Shown: piece by piece, positions 8,630 to 17,823 of the stretch | Numbering within the stretch: the first letter of the stretch is position 1 | Layout: every line of letters begins with the position of its first letter | Assembly (NCBI GenBank): GCA_964347475.1 | Contig: CAYFYY010000035.1 | Location: 1-41,588 of the forward strand | Source of the DNA: GCA-020356105 sp964347475 | GTDB taxonomy: Bacteria; Pseudomonadota; Alphaproteobacteria; UBA8366; JADFVY01 | DNA: 41,588 bases | Direction of reading: 5' to 3' | Translations under genes and position numbers: made by a program | The notes under the pieces: model-generated | Told to the model about the DNA's origin: nothing | The model's input: only the letters and a program-made list of their open reading frames with translations | Databases searched by the model: none

Positions 8630-9496
8630 ATGAGCTACGATGTCTTGTTGGCGCCGTTCGCCGATTTCATTTTCATGAAGCGGGCGCTGGCGGCCTGCGT
8701 TGCCCTGGCGCTGGGTGGCGGCCCGGTCGGCGTGCTGCTGGTGCTGCGGCGCATGAGCCTGATGGGGGACGCGCTGGCGCATTCGGTGCTGCCGGGTGCC
8801 GCCGTCGGCTTCGTCGTCGGCGGGCTGTCGCTGCCCGCCCTGGCGCTCGGCGGCGTTGTCGCGGGGCTCGCGGTGGCGGTGCTTGCGGGCCTGGCCTCCC
8901 GTGCGACCGGCCTGATGGAGGATGCGAGCCTTGCCGGTTTCTTCCTCATCGCCCTGGCTGCGGGTGTGCTGATTGTCTCGCTCGCCGGCAACAGCGTCGA
9001 CCTGACCCACGTGCTGTTCGGCAACGTCCTCGCGGTGGACACCCCGTCGCTGCTTGTCGTCGCCGGCATCGCCAGCGTCACCATGGTGGCGATGGCGCTG
9101 TTCTGGCGACCGCTGATCGCCGAGAGCTTCGACCCGGAATTCATGGAACAGGTCGGCGGCGGCGGGGGCTGGCACATGCTGTTCCTGGCGCTGGTCGTCC
9201 TCAACCTCGTGGCCGGGTTCCAGGCGCTTGGCACACTGATGGCACTCGGCCTGATGGTCCTGCCGGCGGTGGCGGCGCGGCTGTGGGCGCACAACGTCTG
9301 GCGCATGGTGGTCACGGCGGTGGCGATCGCGCTGGCGTCGGGCTACGGCGGACTGCTCATCTCATGGCACGCCGGCGTGCCGTCCGGCCCCGCGATCGTG
9401 CTGGTCGCCGGGGCCGCCTATGGCGTTTCCTTGTTCGCGGGGCCGCAGGGCGGCGTCCTGCGGCGCAGACAACCGGTGCATCATCGACATGGATAG
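8630..9496 (+). CDS. znuB: Zinc ABC transporter permease
   Basis: A 288-residue membrane protein of about eight hydrophobic helices in the ABC-3 family (ZnuB/MntB/FtsX-unrelated). Typical features are RRMSLMGDALAHSVLPG near residues 38-54, which contains the acidic and histidine residues of the family signature. QALGTLMALGLMVLPA is in the second half. It forms the inner-membrane channel for the ZnuA-delivered metal. The start ATG at 8630 follows GGGAGAC. Its 3' end overlaps the znuA start by eight bases, a sign of translational coupling. The metal is assigned as zinc mainly because of the Zur-type operator; manganese is an alternative for this protein family. Confidence 0.88.
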   Translation: MSYDVLLAPFADFIFMKRALAACVALALGGGPVGVLLVLRRMSLMGDALAHSVLPGAAVGFVVGGLSLPALALGGVVAGLAVAVLAGLASRATGLMEDASLAGFFLIALAAGVLIVSLAGNSVDLTHVLFGNVLAVDTPSLLVVAGIASVTMVAMALFWRPLIAESFDPEFMEQVGGGGGWHMLFLALVVLNLVAGFQALGTLMALGLMVLPAVAARLWAHNVWRMVVTAVAIALASGYGGLLISWHAGVPSGPAIVLVAGAAYGVSLFAGPQGGVLRRRQPVHHRHG

Positions 9497-10376
9497 ACGA
9501 CGCATTCTTCCCTTCGTTTCGCTTTTCCTCATCGCATTCTCACTTGCCACCCCGGCCCGGGCGGAGGAGCGCCTCAGGCTTGTTGCCAGCTTTTCGGTCA
9601 TCGCCGATATCGCGCTTCAGGTCGGCGGCGAGCATGTCACCGTCACCAGCCTGGTCCCGCCGGAGACCGATCCGCACGCCTGGCACCCCCGGCCGCGCGA
9701 CATGCGGCAGCTCGCCGACGCCGATCTCGTCATCGTCAACGGGCTGGGACTCGAAGGCTGGCTCGACCGGGCCATCGCGGCGTCCGGGTACCGCGGCCCG
9801 CTGGTGGTGGCGAGCCGTGACGTCACGCCGATCGCCGACCCTTCGGGCGGGCCCGACCCGCACGCCTGGCACAGTCTTGTCAACGCACGGCTCTATGCCC
9901 GCGTCATCGCCGAAGCCCTGGCCGCGGCGGCACCGCGCCACGCCGGGACCTTCCAGGACAACCTGTCGGCGTTCGAGGGCAGGCTGTCGGTATTGCAGGA
10001 GTTGATGGACAACGTGCTGCCGCTCATCCCTCGCGAGGCCCGCGTGGTGGTAGCCACCCACGACGCCTTCGCGTACCTCGCGCAGGACTACGGTTTTCGG
10101 ATCCTCTCGCCAACGGGGCCGGACAGCGCGTCGCAGCCCTCGGCCCGGCGCATCGCCGGCCTGGTCGGCGAGATCCACGCTGCTGCGGTCAAGGCGGTAT
10201 TCGTCGAAAGCGGCACCGACCAGCGGCTGGCGCGGATGATTGCGGAAGAGGCGGGAGTCGGGCTCGGCGGCGAGCTCTATCCGGGCAGCCTGTCGCGACC
10301 GGGCGGGCCGGCGCCCGATTACGTCTCTATGTGGGAGCACAACGTCCTGTTGATGCTGCATTCGATGAACTGGTAG
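9489..10376 (+). CDS. znuA: Zinc ABC transporter substrate-binding protein
   Basis: 295 residues with an N-terminal signal peptide ending near TPARAEE, then the cluster A-I/TroA fold. Metal-ligand candidates are the histidines in DPHAWHPRP (about residue 60) and in a second DPHAWHS segment (about 120). The histidine in VATHDAFAYL and the acidic residue in VESGTDQR complete the set. There is no long His/Asp-rich loop as in E. coli ZnuA. It captures zinc in the periplasm for ZnuBC. The ATG at 9489 is inside the znuB 3' end (eight-base overlap) and in frame with an earlier opening at 9420 that lacks a signal sequence. Last gene of the zinc unit; no clear terminator is visible behind it. Confidence 0.9.
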   Translation: MDRRRILPFVSLFLIAFSLATPARAEERLRLVASFSVIADIALQVGGEHVTVTSLVPPETDPHAWHPRPRDMRQLADADLVIVNGLGLEGWLDRAIAASGYRGPLVVASRDVTPIADPSGGPDPHAWHSLVNARLYARVIAEALAAAAPRHAGTFQDNLSAFEGRLSVLQELMDNVLPLIPREARVVVATHDAFAYLAQDYGFRILSPTGPDSASQPSARRIAGLVGEIHAAAVKAVFVESGTDQRLARMIAEEAGVGLGGELYPGSLSRPGGPAPDYVSMWEHNVLLMLHSMNW

Positions 10377-10425
10377 AGGAGGCTCCGGTCGCCCCGCGGG
10401 TGCCTGCGACAATTTGTCCGCCGCC

Positions 10426-10453
10426 GTAACATTCTGATATTCCGTAACATTTC
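10426..10453. promoter_or_regulatory. Direct repeat of a Zur-like half site
   Basis: GTAACATTC (10426-10434) and GTAACATTTC (10444-10453) are repeated in the same direction 18 bases apart. Each resembles the right half of the Zur palindrome found at 7648-7670 (ATAACATTTC). They lie between znuA and the iron-binding-protein gene, just upstream of a Fur-type box. Tandem half sites could be a second, weaker metal-regulator site or a remnant. Function is inferred from similarity only. Confidence 0.35.
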
Positions 10454-10484
10454 CTGACGCAACCGGCGGTCTTGCGTTTTTCTG

Positions 10485-10507
10485 TTGCAATTGAGAATTA
10501 TTCGCAA
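10485..10507. promoter_or_regulatory. Fur-type iron box upstream of the ferric-binding protein gene
   Basis: The 23-base segment contains TGAGAAT-T-ATTCGCA (10492-10506), a 7-1-7 inverted repeat with one mismatch. It sits inside a wider TTGCAA...CGCAA palindrome. That is the form of alphaproteobacterial Fur boxes. It lies about 100 bases before the iron substrate-binding gene, so iron-dependent repression of that gene is likely. An Irr/Mur-type reading is an alternative. Confidence 0.65.
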
Positions 10508-10609
10508 CTAACATCGCGCCACAGTCTTGGAAAAAACGCGCCCGGGCCGTCGCAGCCAATCCGTGACGGCCCGGCCAATGCCAACGGGAACACAATAACG
10601 GGAACCACG

Positions 10610-11647
10610 ATGACGACGTTCAAGAAATCCGGATATCTGGCGGTCGCCGCGATCACCGCCATCACCACCTTCGCCGGCGCGGCGCTGGCCGACGGGGGCG
10701 AAGTGAACCTCTACTCCTATCGCCAGGAGTTCCTGATCCGCCCGCTGCTCGATGCTTTCACCAAGGACAGCGGCATCAAGGTCAACGTCCAGTATGTCAA
10801 GGGCGGCATCCTCAAGCGCATGCAGGCGGAAGGCGAGGACAGCGCCGTCGACGCCGTGCTGACGGCCGACATCGCCACGCTGCGCCAGCATGTCGAGGCG
10901 GACACCTTCCAGCCGGTCGCCTCGGACGTGTTGGCCGCCAACATCCCGGCGCAGTACCGGCACCCGGACGGCAAATGGTTCGGGCTGACGGTGCGGGCCC
11001 GGGTCATCGTCCACTCGAAGGACCGCGTGAAGGCGGGCGAGATCACCCGTTACGAGGACCTCGCCGACCCGAAATGGAAAGGGCGCATCTGCACCCGCTC
11101 GTCGGGCCATGTCTACATGAAGTCGTTGCTCGCCTCGATCATCGCGGCGAAGGACGAGGAAGCGGCGCAGGCTTGGGCCAACGGCGTCAAGGAAAACCTC
11201 GCGCGCAAGCCGCAGGGCAACGACCGCGCCCAGGTCAAGGCGATCTGGCAGGGCGAATGCGACATCTCGCTGATCAACACCTACTATATCGGCGCGATGA
11301 AGCATAACGAGGCCGAGCCCGAGCAGAAGGAGTGGGCCAAGTCGATCAACGTCGTCTTCCCGAACCAGGGGGATCGCGGCACGCACGTCAACATCTCGGG
11401 CGCCGGCGTCGCCAAATATGCCAAGAACCGCGACAACGCCGTGCGCCTGATCGAGTATCTCAGCTCCGAGAAGGCGCAGTCCTACTACGCCGGCAGCAAC
11501 TACGAATACCCGGTCAAGCCGGGCGTGGCCTGGGATCCCGAGGTCGCCTCGTGGGGCAAGTTCAAGGCCGACGATACCGATCTGTGGCGGATCGCCGAGC
11601 TCGTGCCGACGGCGATCAAGATCTACGACCGCGCCGGCTACCGGTAA
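10610..11647 (+). CDS. fbpA: Ferric iron ABC transporter substrate-binding protein
   Basis: 345 residues with a signal peptide (FAGAALADGG cleavage region, about residue 26) and the periplasmic binding fold of the FbpA/FutA family. Iron-coordinating tyrosines are expected at NLYSYRQE near the mature N-terminus and in the double-tyrosine motif NTYYIG near residue 224, as in FutA-type proteins. QNKG-like ends are replaced by YYAGSNYEYPV near the C-terminus, typical of the family. It binds Fe(III) in the periplasm. A Fur-type box lies upstream. The ATG at 10610 is chosen because it begins the signal sequence; an upstream in-frame opening at 10472 would cover the Fur box. The permease gene follows 221 bases later, with a palindromic repeat inserted between. 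Confidence 0.92.
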   Translation: MTTFKKSGYLAVAAITAITTFAGAALADGGEVNLYSYRQEFLIRPLLDAFTKDSGIKVNVQYVKGGILKRMQAEGEDSAVDAVLTADIATLRQHVEADTFQPVASDVLAANIPAQYRHPDGKWFGLTVRARVIVHSKDRVKAGEITRYEDLADPKWKGRICTRSSGHVYMKSLLASIIAAKDEEAAQAWANGVKENLARKPQGNDRAQVKAIWQGECDISLINTYYIGAMKHNEAEPEQKEWAKSINVVFPNQGDRGTHVNISGAGVAKYAKNRDNAVRLIEYLSSEKAQSYYAGSNYEYPVKPGVAWDPEVASWGKFKADDTDLWRIAELVPTAIKIYDRAGYR

Positions 11648-11702
11648 GGACCGTATCGCGAATGCCGGCACCGCTCATTGTCCCGGCTGTGCCGGGATCC
11701 CA

Positions 11703-11806
11703 CCCCCTCCCCGACCCCTCCCCCGCCCCGGCGGGCGAGGGGTTCTCTTGGGCGATCGGCAAGAAAAGCCCCTCTCCCTTGAGAGGGGGAGGGGTCGGGG
11801 AGGGGG
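11703..11806. repeat. Long C/G-rich inverted repeat, copy 1
   Basis: Arms at 11703-11724 and 11785-11806 are perfect 22-base reverse complements built from C5TC4, GA and C4TC5 blocks. Inside lies a smaller hairpin around 11771-11786 (CCTCTC / GAGAGG). It sits between the iron-binding-protein gene and its permease, so it may act as an intercistronic attenuator or RNA-stability hairpin. The same arm design and an inner AGCCCCTCTCCC segment recur at 20516-20618, which marks it as a dispersed repetitive palindrome and not a unique terminator. Confidence 0.75.
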
Positions 11807-11868
11807 GCGACGCCCGGTCTTCCGCCGGTTCGAAGACTTCTTTCACCACAGCGGGACCCGCCTGACCA

Positions 11869-13575
11869 ATGGCGGTGCTCGAGGAAACCCAACAGCCGGT
11901 GGGACCGGATTGGCGGGGACGGCGCTGGCGCCGCCCCCGTCTCGACGCCTGGACGGCGGGCGCCGTCCTTCTTGCGCTGGTCGTCGCCAGCCCGGTCGTC
12001 GCGGTCTTCGCCATGGCGCTGGCGCCGGACGACGGCGTCTGGACGCACCTCGTCTCGACGGTCCTGCCCGCATACCTCTACAACACCCTGCGGCTGTTCT
12101 TTGGCGTTGCCATCGGCGTGCTGGTGGCCGGCGTCGGCCCGGCCTGGCTGGTCTCGATGTGCCGCTTCCCCGGCCGCAGCGTCTTCGAATGGGCGCTGCT
12201 GCTGCCCCTGGCGGTGCCGGCTTACGTCATCGCCTTCGTCTATACCGACCTGCTCGAATATGCCGGACCGGTGCAGGTGCTGCTGCGCGACCTGTTCGGC
12301 TGGACCAGCGCGCGCGACTACTGGTTCCCCGACATCCGCTCGCTGGACGGGGCGATCGCGATGATGTCGCTGGTCTTCTACCCCTACGTCTATCTGCTGA
12401 CCCGCGCCGCCTTCGTCTCGCAGTCGGTGTGCCTCCTCGAGGCCAGCCGCATCCTCGGCCGCGGGCCGTGGGAGAGCTTCTTCACCGTCGCCCTGCCGCT
12501 GGCCCGCCCGGCCATCGTCGCCGGCCTGTCGCTGGCGCTGATGGAAACGCTCGCCGATTTCGGCACCGTCCAGTATTTCGCGGTCGACACGTTCACCACC
12601 GGCATCTACCGCGTCTGGCTCGACGTCAACGAGCCGGCGGCGGCGCAGATGGCGGCGACGCTGTTCGTCCTGGTGCTGGCGCTGATCTGGATCGAGCGCC
12701 GCTCGCGCCGCCACCAGCGCTACCACCAGACGACGACCCGCTACCGCGAATTGCCCGGTTACCGCCTCGCCGGCTGGGCGAAATGGGCCGCCGTCGCGGC
12801 CTGCGCGCTGCCGATCGCGCTCGGCTTCGGGATCCCGGCGCTGGTGCTCGGCGACCATGCCCTCGGCAACCTCGCGCGCGGGCTCGACGCGCGCTTCCTC
12901 ACCGATCTTTGGAACAGCCTGATGCTCGCCGGGCTCGCCGCCTTCGCCTGCATCGCCGCGGCCGTGTTCCTCGCCTACGGGGTGCGGCTCAACGGCGGCC
13001 GCCTGCTCGCCGGGCTCACCCGGTTCGCCAGCATCGGCTACGCGATCCCCGGCTCGGTCCTCGCCGTCGGCGCGGTGCCGCCGCTGGCCGGCCTCGACCA
13101 TGCCATCGACGCGGCCATGGAAGCGGTGTTCGGCATCTCCACCGGCCTCATCTTCAGCGGCACCGTGGCGGCGCTGATCTTCGCCTATGTCGTGCGCTTC
13201 ATGGCGCTGGCCAACGGCGCCGTCGATTCGGCGCTGACCCGGGTTACCCCCAGCATGGACGGGGCCGCCCGCACCCTCGGCGCGGGGCCCGCCGGCACGC
13301 TGTGGCGCGTCCACCTGCCGCTGATCCGCGGCGGCGTGCTGGCCGGCGCGACCCTGGTCTTCGTCGAGGTCCTCAAGGAGCTGCCCGCGACCATCCTCCT
13401 GCGCCCGTTCAACTTCCAGACCCTGGCGACCCGCGCCTACGAATACGCCAGCGACGAGCGCATCGCCGAGGCCGCGCTGCCGGCGCTGACCATCGTGCTC
13501 GCCGGGATCGTGCCGGTGATCATCCTGTCCCGCGCGATCCGCCGCTCGCGGCCGGGCCACCGGGAGGCGGGCTGA
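11869..13575 (+). CDS. fbpB: Ferric iron ABC transporter permease (fused two-domain)
   Basis: 568 residues with two six-helix binding-protein-dependent permease domains in one chain (about 20-280 and 300-560), as in FbpB/SfuB. Each half has an EAA-type cytoplasmic loop: EASRILGRGPWESFF in the first and GAARTLGAGPAGTLW in the second. It forms the inner-membrane channel for Fe(III) delivered by the upstream binding protein. The ATG at 11869 has no strong Shine-Dalgarno. No ATP-binding gene follows: the next gene is an M23 peptidase and a palindromic repeat intervenes. The ATPase must therefore be encoded elsewhere or shared with another importer. Confidence 0.92.
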   Translation: MAVLEETQQPVGPDWRGRRWRRPRLDAWTAGAVLLALVVASPVVAVFAMALAPDDGVWTHLVSTVLPAYLYNTLRLFFGVAIGVLVAGVGPAWLVSMCRFPGRSVFEWALLLPLAVPAYVIAFVYTDLLEYAGPVQVLLRDLFGWTSARDYWFPDIRSLDGAIAMMSLVFYPYVYLLTRAAFVSQSVCLLEASRILGRGPWESFFTVALPLARPAIVAGLSLALMETLADFGTVQYFAVDTFTTGIYRVWLDVNEPAAAQMAATLFVLVLALIWIERRSRRHQRYHQTTTRYRELPGYRLAGWAKWAAVAACALPIALGFGIPALVLGDHALGNLARGLDARFLTDLWNSLMLAGLAAFACIAAAVFLAYGVRLNGGRLLAGLTRFASIGYAIPGSVLAVGAVPPLAGLDHAIDAAMEAVFGISTGLIFSGTVAALIFAYVVRFMALANGAVDSALTRVTPSMDGAARTLGAGPAGTLWRVHLPLIRGGVLAGATLVFVEVLKELPATILLRPFNFQTLATRAYEYASDERIAEAALPALTIVLAGIVPVIILSRAIRRSRPGHREAG

Positions 13576-13906
13576 GCAATGTCCGGTCAGGTGAAATTGG
13601 CGAAGGCCATCGGCGCGACCTCATGCTTCGAGACGCGGCTTCGCCGCTCCTCAGCATGAGGCTCCAACGCCTGTGCCCTCACATGCTGAGGAGGTTGCGA
13701 AGCAACCGTCTCGAAGCATGAGGTCGCTCGGTAGTCGCGCCCAACATACTTTATGCGCCTTCGGTCGGAGGGCCGCTGCAGCCGTCACCCACTTGAGGCG
13801 TACGAGGTTGGCCGCCGGCGGAACGTCCATCCGCAACGCGCCGTTGGCGCCGGCCGGCGCATGACGGTAAGCTGCGCCGCCCGCAGCTGCTGCCGGATCG
13901 ACTGAC
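13576..13906. other. 331-base gene-free stretch after the iron permease
   Basis: It contains the composite palindromic element (13615-13727) and then about 180 bases of GC-rich sequence leading to the peptidase start. I see no convincing promoter, RNA gene or short coding frame in that remainder. Confidence 0.5.
13615..13727. repeat. Composite palindromic extragenic element
   Basis: Outer arms 13615-13635 and 13707-13727 are perfect 21-base reverse complements (GCGACCTCATGCTTCGAGACG form). Within them are a GCGGC-TTC-GCCGC hairpin (13636-13648), a GGTTGC-GAA-GCAACC hairpin and a further CCTCAGCATG / CATGCTGAGG pair. The whole can fold into a long branched stem. The CATGCTTCGAGACG/CTCAGCATGAGG wording is familiar from intergenic repeats of several alphaproteobacteria. 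It follows the iron permease stop by about 40 bases and could act as its 3' end. Confidence 0.75.
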
Positions 13907-14818
13907 ATGACGCTGTTCCCCGGCCTCACCCTGGCGCTGGGATTTGCCACGCTCGCCATTCCCGTCGCCCTGCTCGCCTGGCTCGCGGCCGCGCGGCCGC
14001 GCGGCGTTATCGACGCGGCGGCCCGGATCGGCCTCGTCGGCGGTATCACCGTGTTCCTCGCCCTCTCGGGGCCGTGGTCGTATCTCAGCCACTGGCTGCG
14101 GCCGCTGCTGCTCGTCGCCCTCGCGGTCGCGGCGTGGCGCTGCCTGCGCGCGCCGTACCGGCGCCGGGTCCGCCCCGTCGCGCTCGCCTTGACGGTGCTG
14201 GCCGGCGTCGCGGCGCTGGGGCTGACGGCGGCCTTCGTGCTCGCCGGCCTGCCGCCCGCGCCGCCGCGGCCGCTCGCCTTCCCCCTGCCGGCCGGCGCCT
14301 ATGCCGCCCTGCAGGCGGGCGCCGGGCGCCTCGCCAACCCGTTCCACGAAGCGGCACCGGGCGGCGCCCTTGCGATCGACCTGGTGGCGCTGACGCCGCT
14401 CGGAAACCGCGCCTCCGCGCTGTGGCCGGAGCGGCTCGAGCAGTATGCGATCTACGACCGGCCAGTCCTCAGCCCGTGCGCCGGGACGGTCGCCGTCGCC
14501 GCCGACGGCCGGCCCGACCTCGCGCCCGGCCGCGTCGACCGCGCCCGTCCCGCCGGCAACCACGTGATCCTGCGCTGCGCACCGGACGACCTTCGGGTCG
14601 TGCTCGCCCATCTGCGCAACGGCAGCATCCGCGTTGCGGCCGGCGATGCGGTCCAGGTCGGCCAGAAGCTGGCCCGGGTCGGCAATTCCGGCAACACGGC
14701 GGAGCCGCACCTGCACGTCCAGGCCTGGCGCGGCGCCGACGATCCCGCCGACGGCACGCCGGTGCCGGTCGCCTTCGATGGCCGCTTCCTGACCGCGAAC
14801 AGCCTCGTGTTCCGGTGA
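13907..14818 (+). CDS. Membrane-anchored M23 (LytM) family peptidase
   Basis: 303 residues. The first ~125 residues hold about four hydrophobic helices. The C-terminal half is a lysostaphin/LytM beta-fold: FHEAAPGGALAIDLVAL supplies a likely first metal histidine and aspartate. HVILRC and VVLAHLRNGSI follow, then the end motif NTAEPHLHVQ, with the HxH pair typical of M23 zinc peptidases. LytM enzymes cleave peptidoglycan cross-bridges or act as amidase activators; this one would be tethered with its domain probably outside the inner membrane. The ligand set looks intact, so activity is plausible. The gene stands alone behind a palindromic repeat. Confidence 0.78.
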   Translation: MTLFPGLTLALGFATLAIPVALLAWLAAARPRGVIDAAARIGLVGGITVFLALSGPWSYLSHWLRPLLLVALAVAAWRCLRAPYRRRVRPVALALTVLAGVAALGLTAAFVLAGLPPAPPRPLAFPLPAGAYAALQAGAGRLANPFHEAAPGGALAIDLVALTPLGNRASALWPERLEQYAIYDRPVLSPCAGTVAVAADGRPDLAPGRVDRARPAGNHVILRCAPDDLRVVLAHLRNGSIRVAAGDAVQVGQKLARVGNSGNTAEPHLHVQAWRGADDPADGTPVPVAFDGRFLTANSLVFR

Positions 14819-14888
14819 CGCGGCGGCCGGCGGGCAGGTAACGAGACGGGCTGTCGCCGTCGCCGGCACCACTTTACGTTGCACGGTC

Positions 14889-14902
14889 TTGACCCACATC
14901 AA
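14889..14902. promoter_or_regulatory. FNR/FixK-type anaerobox
   Basis: TTGAC-CCAC-ATCAA is a five-base inverted repeat with a four-base spacer, one mismatch from the FNR/FixK consensus TTGAT-N4-ATCAA. It lies about 75 bases before the methyltransferase start at 14978, a usual activating distance. Low-oxygen control of that gene is inferred. Confidence 0.5.
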
Positions 14903-14977
14903 TGCCGCGACCGCTCTCCCCGTGCCAGCTTTGCGGGACAGGTCCCGGCTGAAGCAGGGCCGACCGCCAGGAGCCCC

Positions 14978-15871
14978 ATGCCGACCGTCAAGGACACGCC
15001 GCCGCGCCGATCGCGACGCCGGCGCCCCGCCGTTCCGGCGGACCGGCCGTTCTCGCTCGACGCTTTTTCCGTGCGCGCCGGCACCGCCTTCATCCCGCTG
15101 GTCGCGCGCGCCCGCGCCCGCGTCCAGTTCCCGGAGCTCGACTTCGCCGACGAGGCGGCGGAGGACATCGCCGCGGCGCTCGGCGTGCCGGCCGACCTGT
15201 TCGGTACCGATCCGGGCTGGATGCGAGGCATCGTCTGCCGCGCCAGATGGTTCGATGCGCGCTGCCGCGACTTCTTCGCGGCCCATCCGGACGGGCTCGG
15301 CATCGCGCTCGGCGCCGGGTTCGATACAAGATTCCGGCGACTCGCCGGCGCGGCGCGGCGCTGGGTCGATCTCGACCTGCCGGAGGTGATCGCGGTCAAG
15401 CGCCAGTTCGTTGCGCCGACCGGGCGCTACCGCATGCTGGACTGCGACGTCACCGACCTCGCCTGGATCGACCGCACCGGCTGGCGGCCCGGCACGCCGG
15501 CGGTGCTGACCGCCGAGGGGATCCTCATGTACCTTGCGCCCGCGGAGGTGCGGGAGCTGTTCCGCGGCATCGCCGCGCGTTTCGGCGAAGGCGGCGCCCC
15601 GGTCGCCGTGCTGTTCGACTACGCCTCGCCCGTCGCCGCCTTCAACAGCTGGCTGCACCCGGCGCTGCAGCACACCGAGGCGCGCTTCCGCTCGGGGCTT
15701 TCCGGCGCCGAGGCGCTCCGCCGCATCGATATGCGCTTTCGCGTCGTCGAGGACCGCGACGTCGCCCGAGAATGCGGCCCCGCCGCCGCCGTCGCCGCCG
15801 CCATGCACGAGCTGATGACTTTGGGCGGCCACCTGCACGGGTTGGCGCATGTGGAGCTGGCGGCGGGGTGA
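14978..15871 (+). CDS. SAM-dependent methyltransferase, leucine-carboxyl-methyltransferase-like (TcmP-type)
   Basis: 297 residues. After a basic N-terminus (PPRRSRRRRP), the fold shows the SAM motif ALGAGFDTRFRR (about residue 110), the second acidic strand WVDLDLPEVIAVKR and a third DCDVTDL. TAEGILMYLAPAEV follows, a hallmark of the LCMT/TcmP/PPM1 superfamily of O-methyltransferases. Substrate is unknown; family members methylate carboxylates of small polyketides or protein C-termini. ATG 14978 is chosen because AGGAG lies five bases upstream; the longer frame from 14879 would run through the FNR-type box. The gene converges on ugpC, eight bases away. Confidence 0.8.
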   Translation: MPTVKDTPPRRSRRRRPAVPADRPFSLDAFSVRAGTAFIPLVARARARVQFPELDFADEAAEDIAAALGVPADLFGTDPGWMRGIVCRARWFDARCRDFFAAHPDGLGIALGAGFDTRFRRLAGAARRWVDLDLPEVIAVKRQFVAPTGRYRMLDCDVTDLAWIDRTGWRPGTPAVLTAEGILMYLAPAEVRELFRGIAARFGEGGAPVAVLFDYASPVAAFNSWLHPALQHTEARFRSGLSGAEALRRIDMRFRVVEDRDVARECGPAAAVAAAMHELMTLGGHLHGLAHVELAAG

Positions 15872-15879
15872 GCGGGCCT

Positions 15880-16974
<1,095 letters not shown>

Positions 16975-16977
16975 GGG

Positions 16978-17823
16978 TTATTTCTCGGTGTCCACCAGCC
17001 CCCGGATGAAGAGCTTTTGCATGAAGATCACTACAAGCACCGGCGGCAGCATCGCAAGCAGCGAGGTCGCCATGATGACCGGCCAGTTCGCGACGTCATC
17101 GCCGGAGGGGAACATCTGCTTGATGCCCATGACGATGGTGTTCATCGACGGATCGGTGGTGATCAGGAGGGGCCAGAGGTACTGGTTCCAGCCGTAGATG
17201 AAAAGGATAACGAAAAGCGCGGCGATGTTCGTCCGGCTCATCGGCAGGAGGATGTCCCAGAAGAATCGCATCGGCCGCGCCCCGTCGACCCGCGCCGCCT
17301 CTGCCAGCTCGTCGGGCACGGTCATGAAGAACTGGCGGAACAGGAATGTCGCCGTGGCCGAGGCGATCAGCGGGAAGATCAGGCCCGAATAGCTGTTCAG
17401 CATGCCGAAACCCGCCACCACCTCGTAGGTCGGAACGATCCGCACCTCGACCGGAAGCATCAGCGTCAGGAATATCAGCCAGAAGAACAGCCGCCGCCCC
17501 GGAAAGCGGAAATAGACGATGGCGAAGGCCGACAGCAGCGAGATCGCGATCTTCCCGAACGCGATTCCAAGCGCCATCGCCGCCGAGTTCGCGAGCATTC
17601 GCGCCACCGGCGTGTTGACGCCCGAGACCAGGGCGTCGCGGTAGTTCTTGAAGAACTGGTCGCCGGGGAGCAATGGCATCGGCGGCCGCACGATCTCGGG
17701 CTGGGTGACGGTCGAGGCCACGAACGCAAGCCAGATCGGGAAGAAGATGATCAGCACGCCGAGAATCAGGCCCGCGTGGGTCAGCCAGAGCCCGGCGCCG
17801 CGCTTTTCCACCATCCCCGACAT
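16978..17823 (-). CDS. ugpE: sn-Glycerol-3-phosphate ABC transporter permease
   Basis: 281 residues with six hydrophobic helices and the EAA loop ELAEAARVDGARPMRFF followed by LPMSRTN, typical of MalG/UgpE permeases. VTQPEIVRPPMPLLPGDQFFKNY in the first periplasmic loop resembles UgpE. It pairs with UgpA to form the inner-membrane pore. The ATG at 17823 overlaps the ugpA stop by one base (TGATG), so translation is coupled. The frame stays open upstream to 18333, but that stretch is antisense-frame shadow inside ugpA. Confidence 0.92.
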   Translation of the reverse strand: MSGMVEKRGAGLWLTHAGLILGVLIIFFPIWLAFVASTVTQPEIVRPPMPLLPGDQFFKNYRDALVSGVNTPVARMLANSAAMALGIAFGKIAISLLSAFAIVYFRFPGRRLFFWLIFLTLMLPVEVRIVPTYEVVAGFGMLNSYSGLIFPLIASATATFLFRQFFMTVPDELAEAARVDGARPMRFFWDILLPMSRTNIAALFVILFIYGWNQYLWPLLITTDPSMNTIVMGIKQMFPSGDDVANWPVIMATSLLAMLPPVLVVIFMQKLFIRGLVDTEK

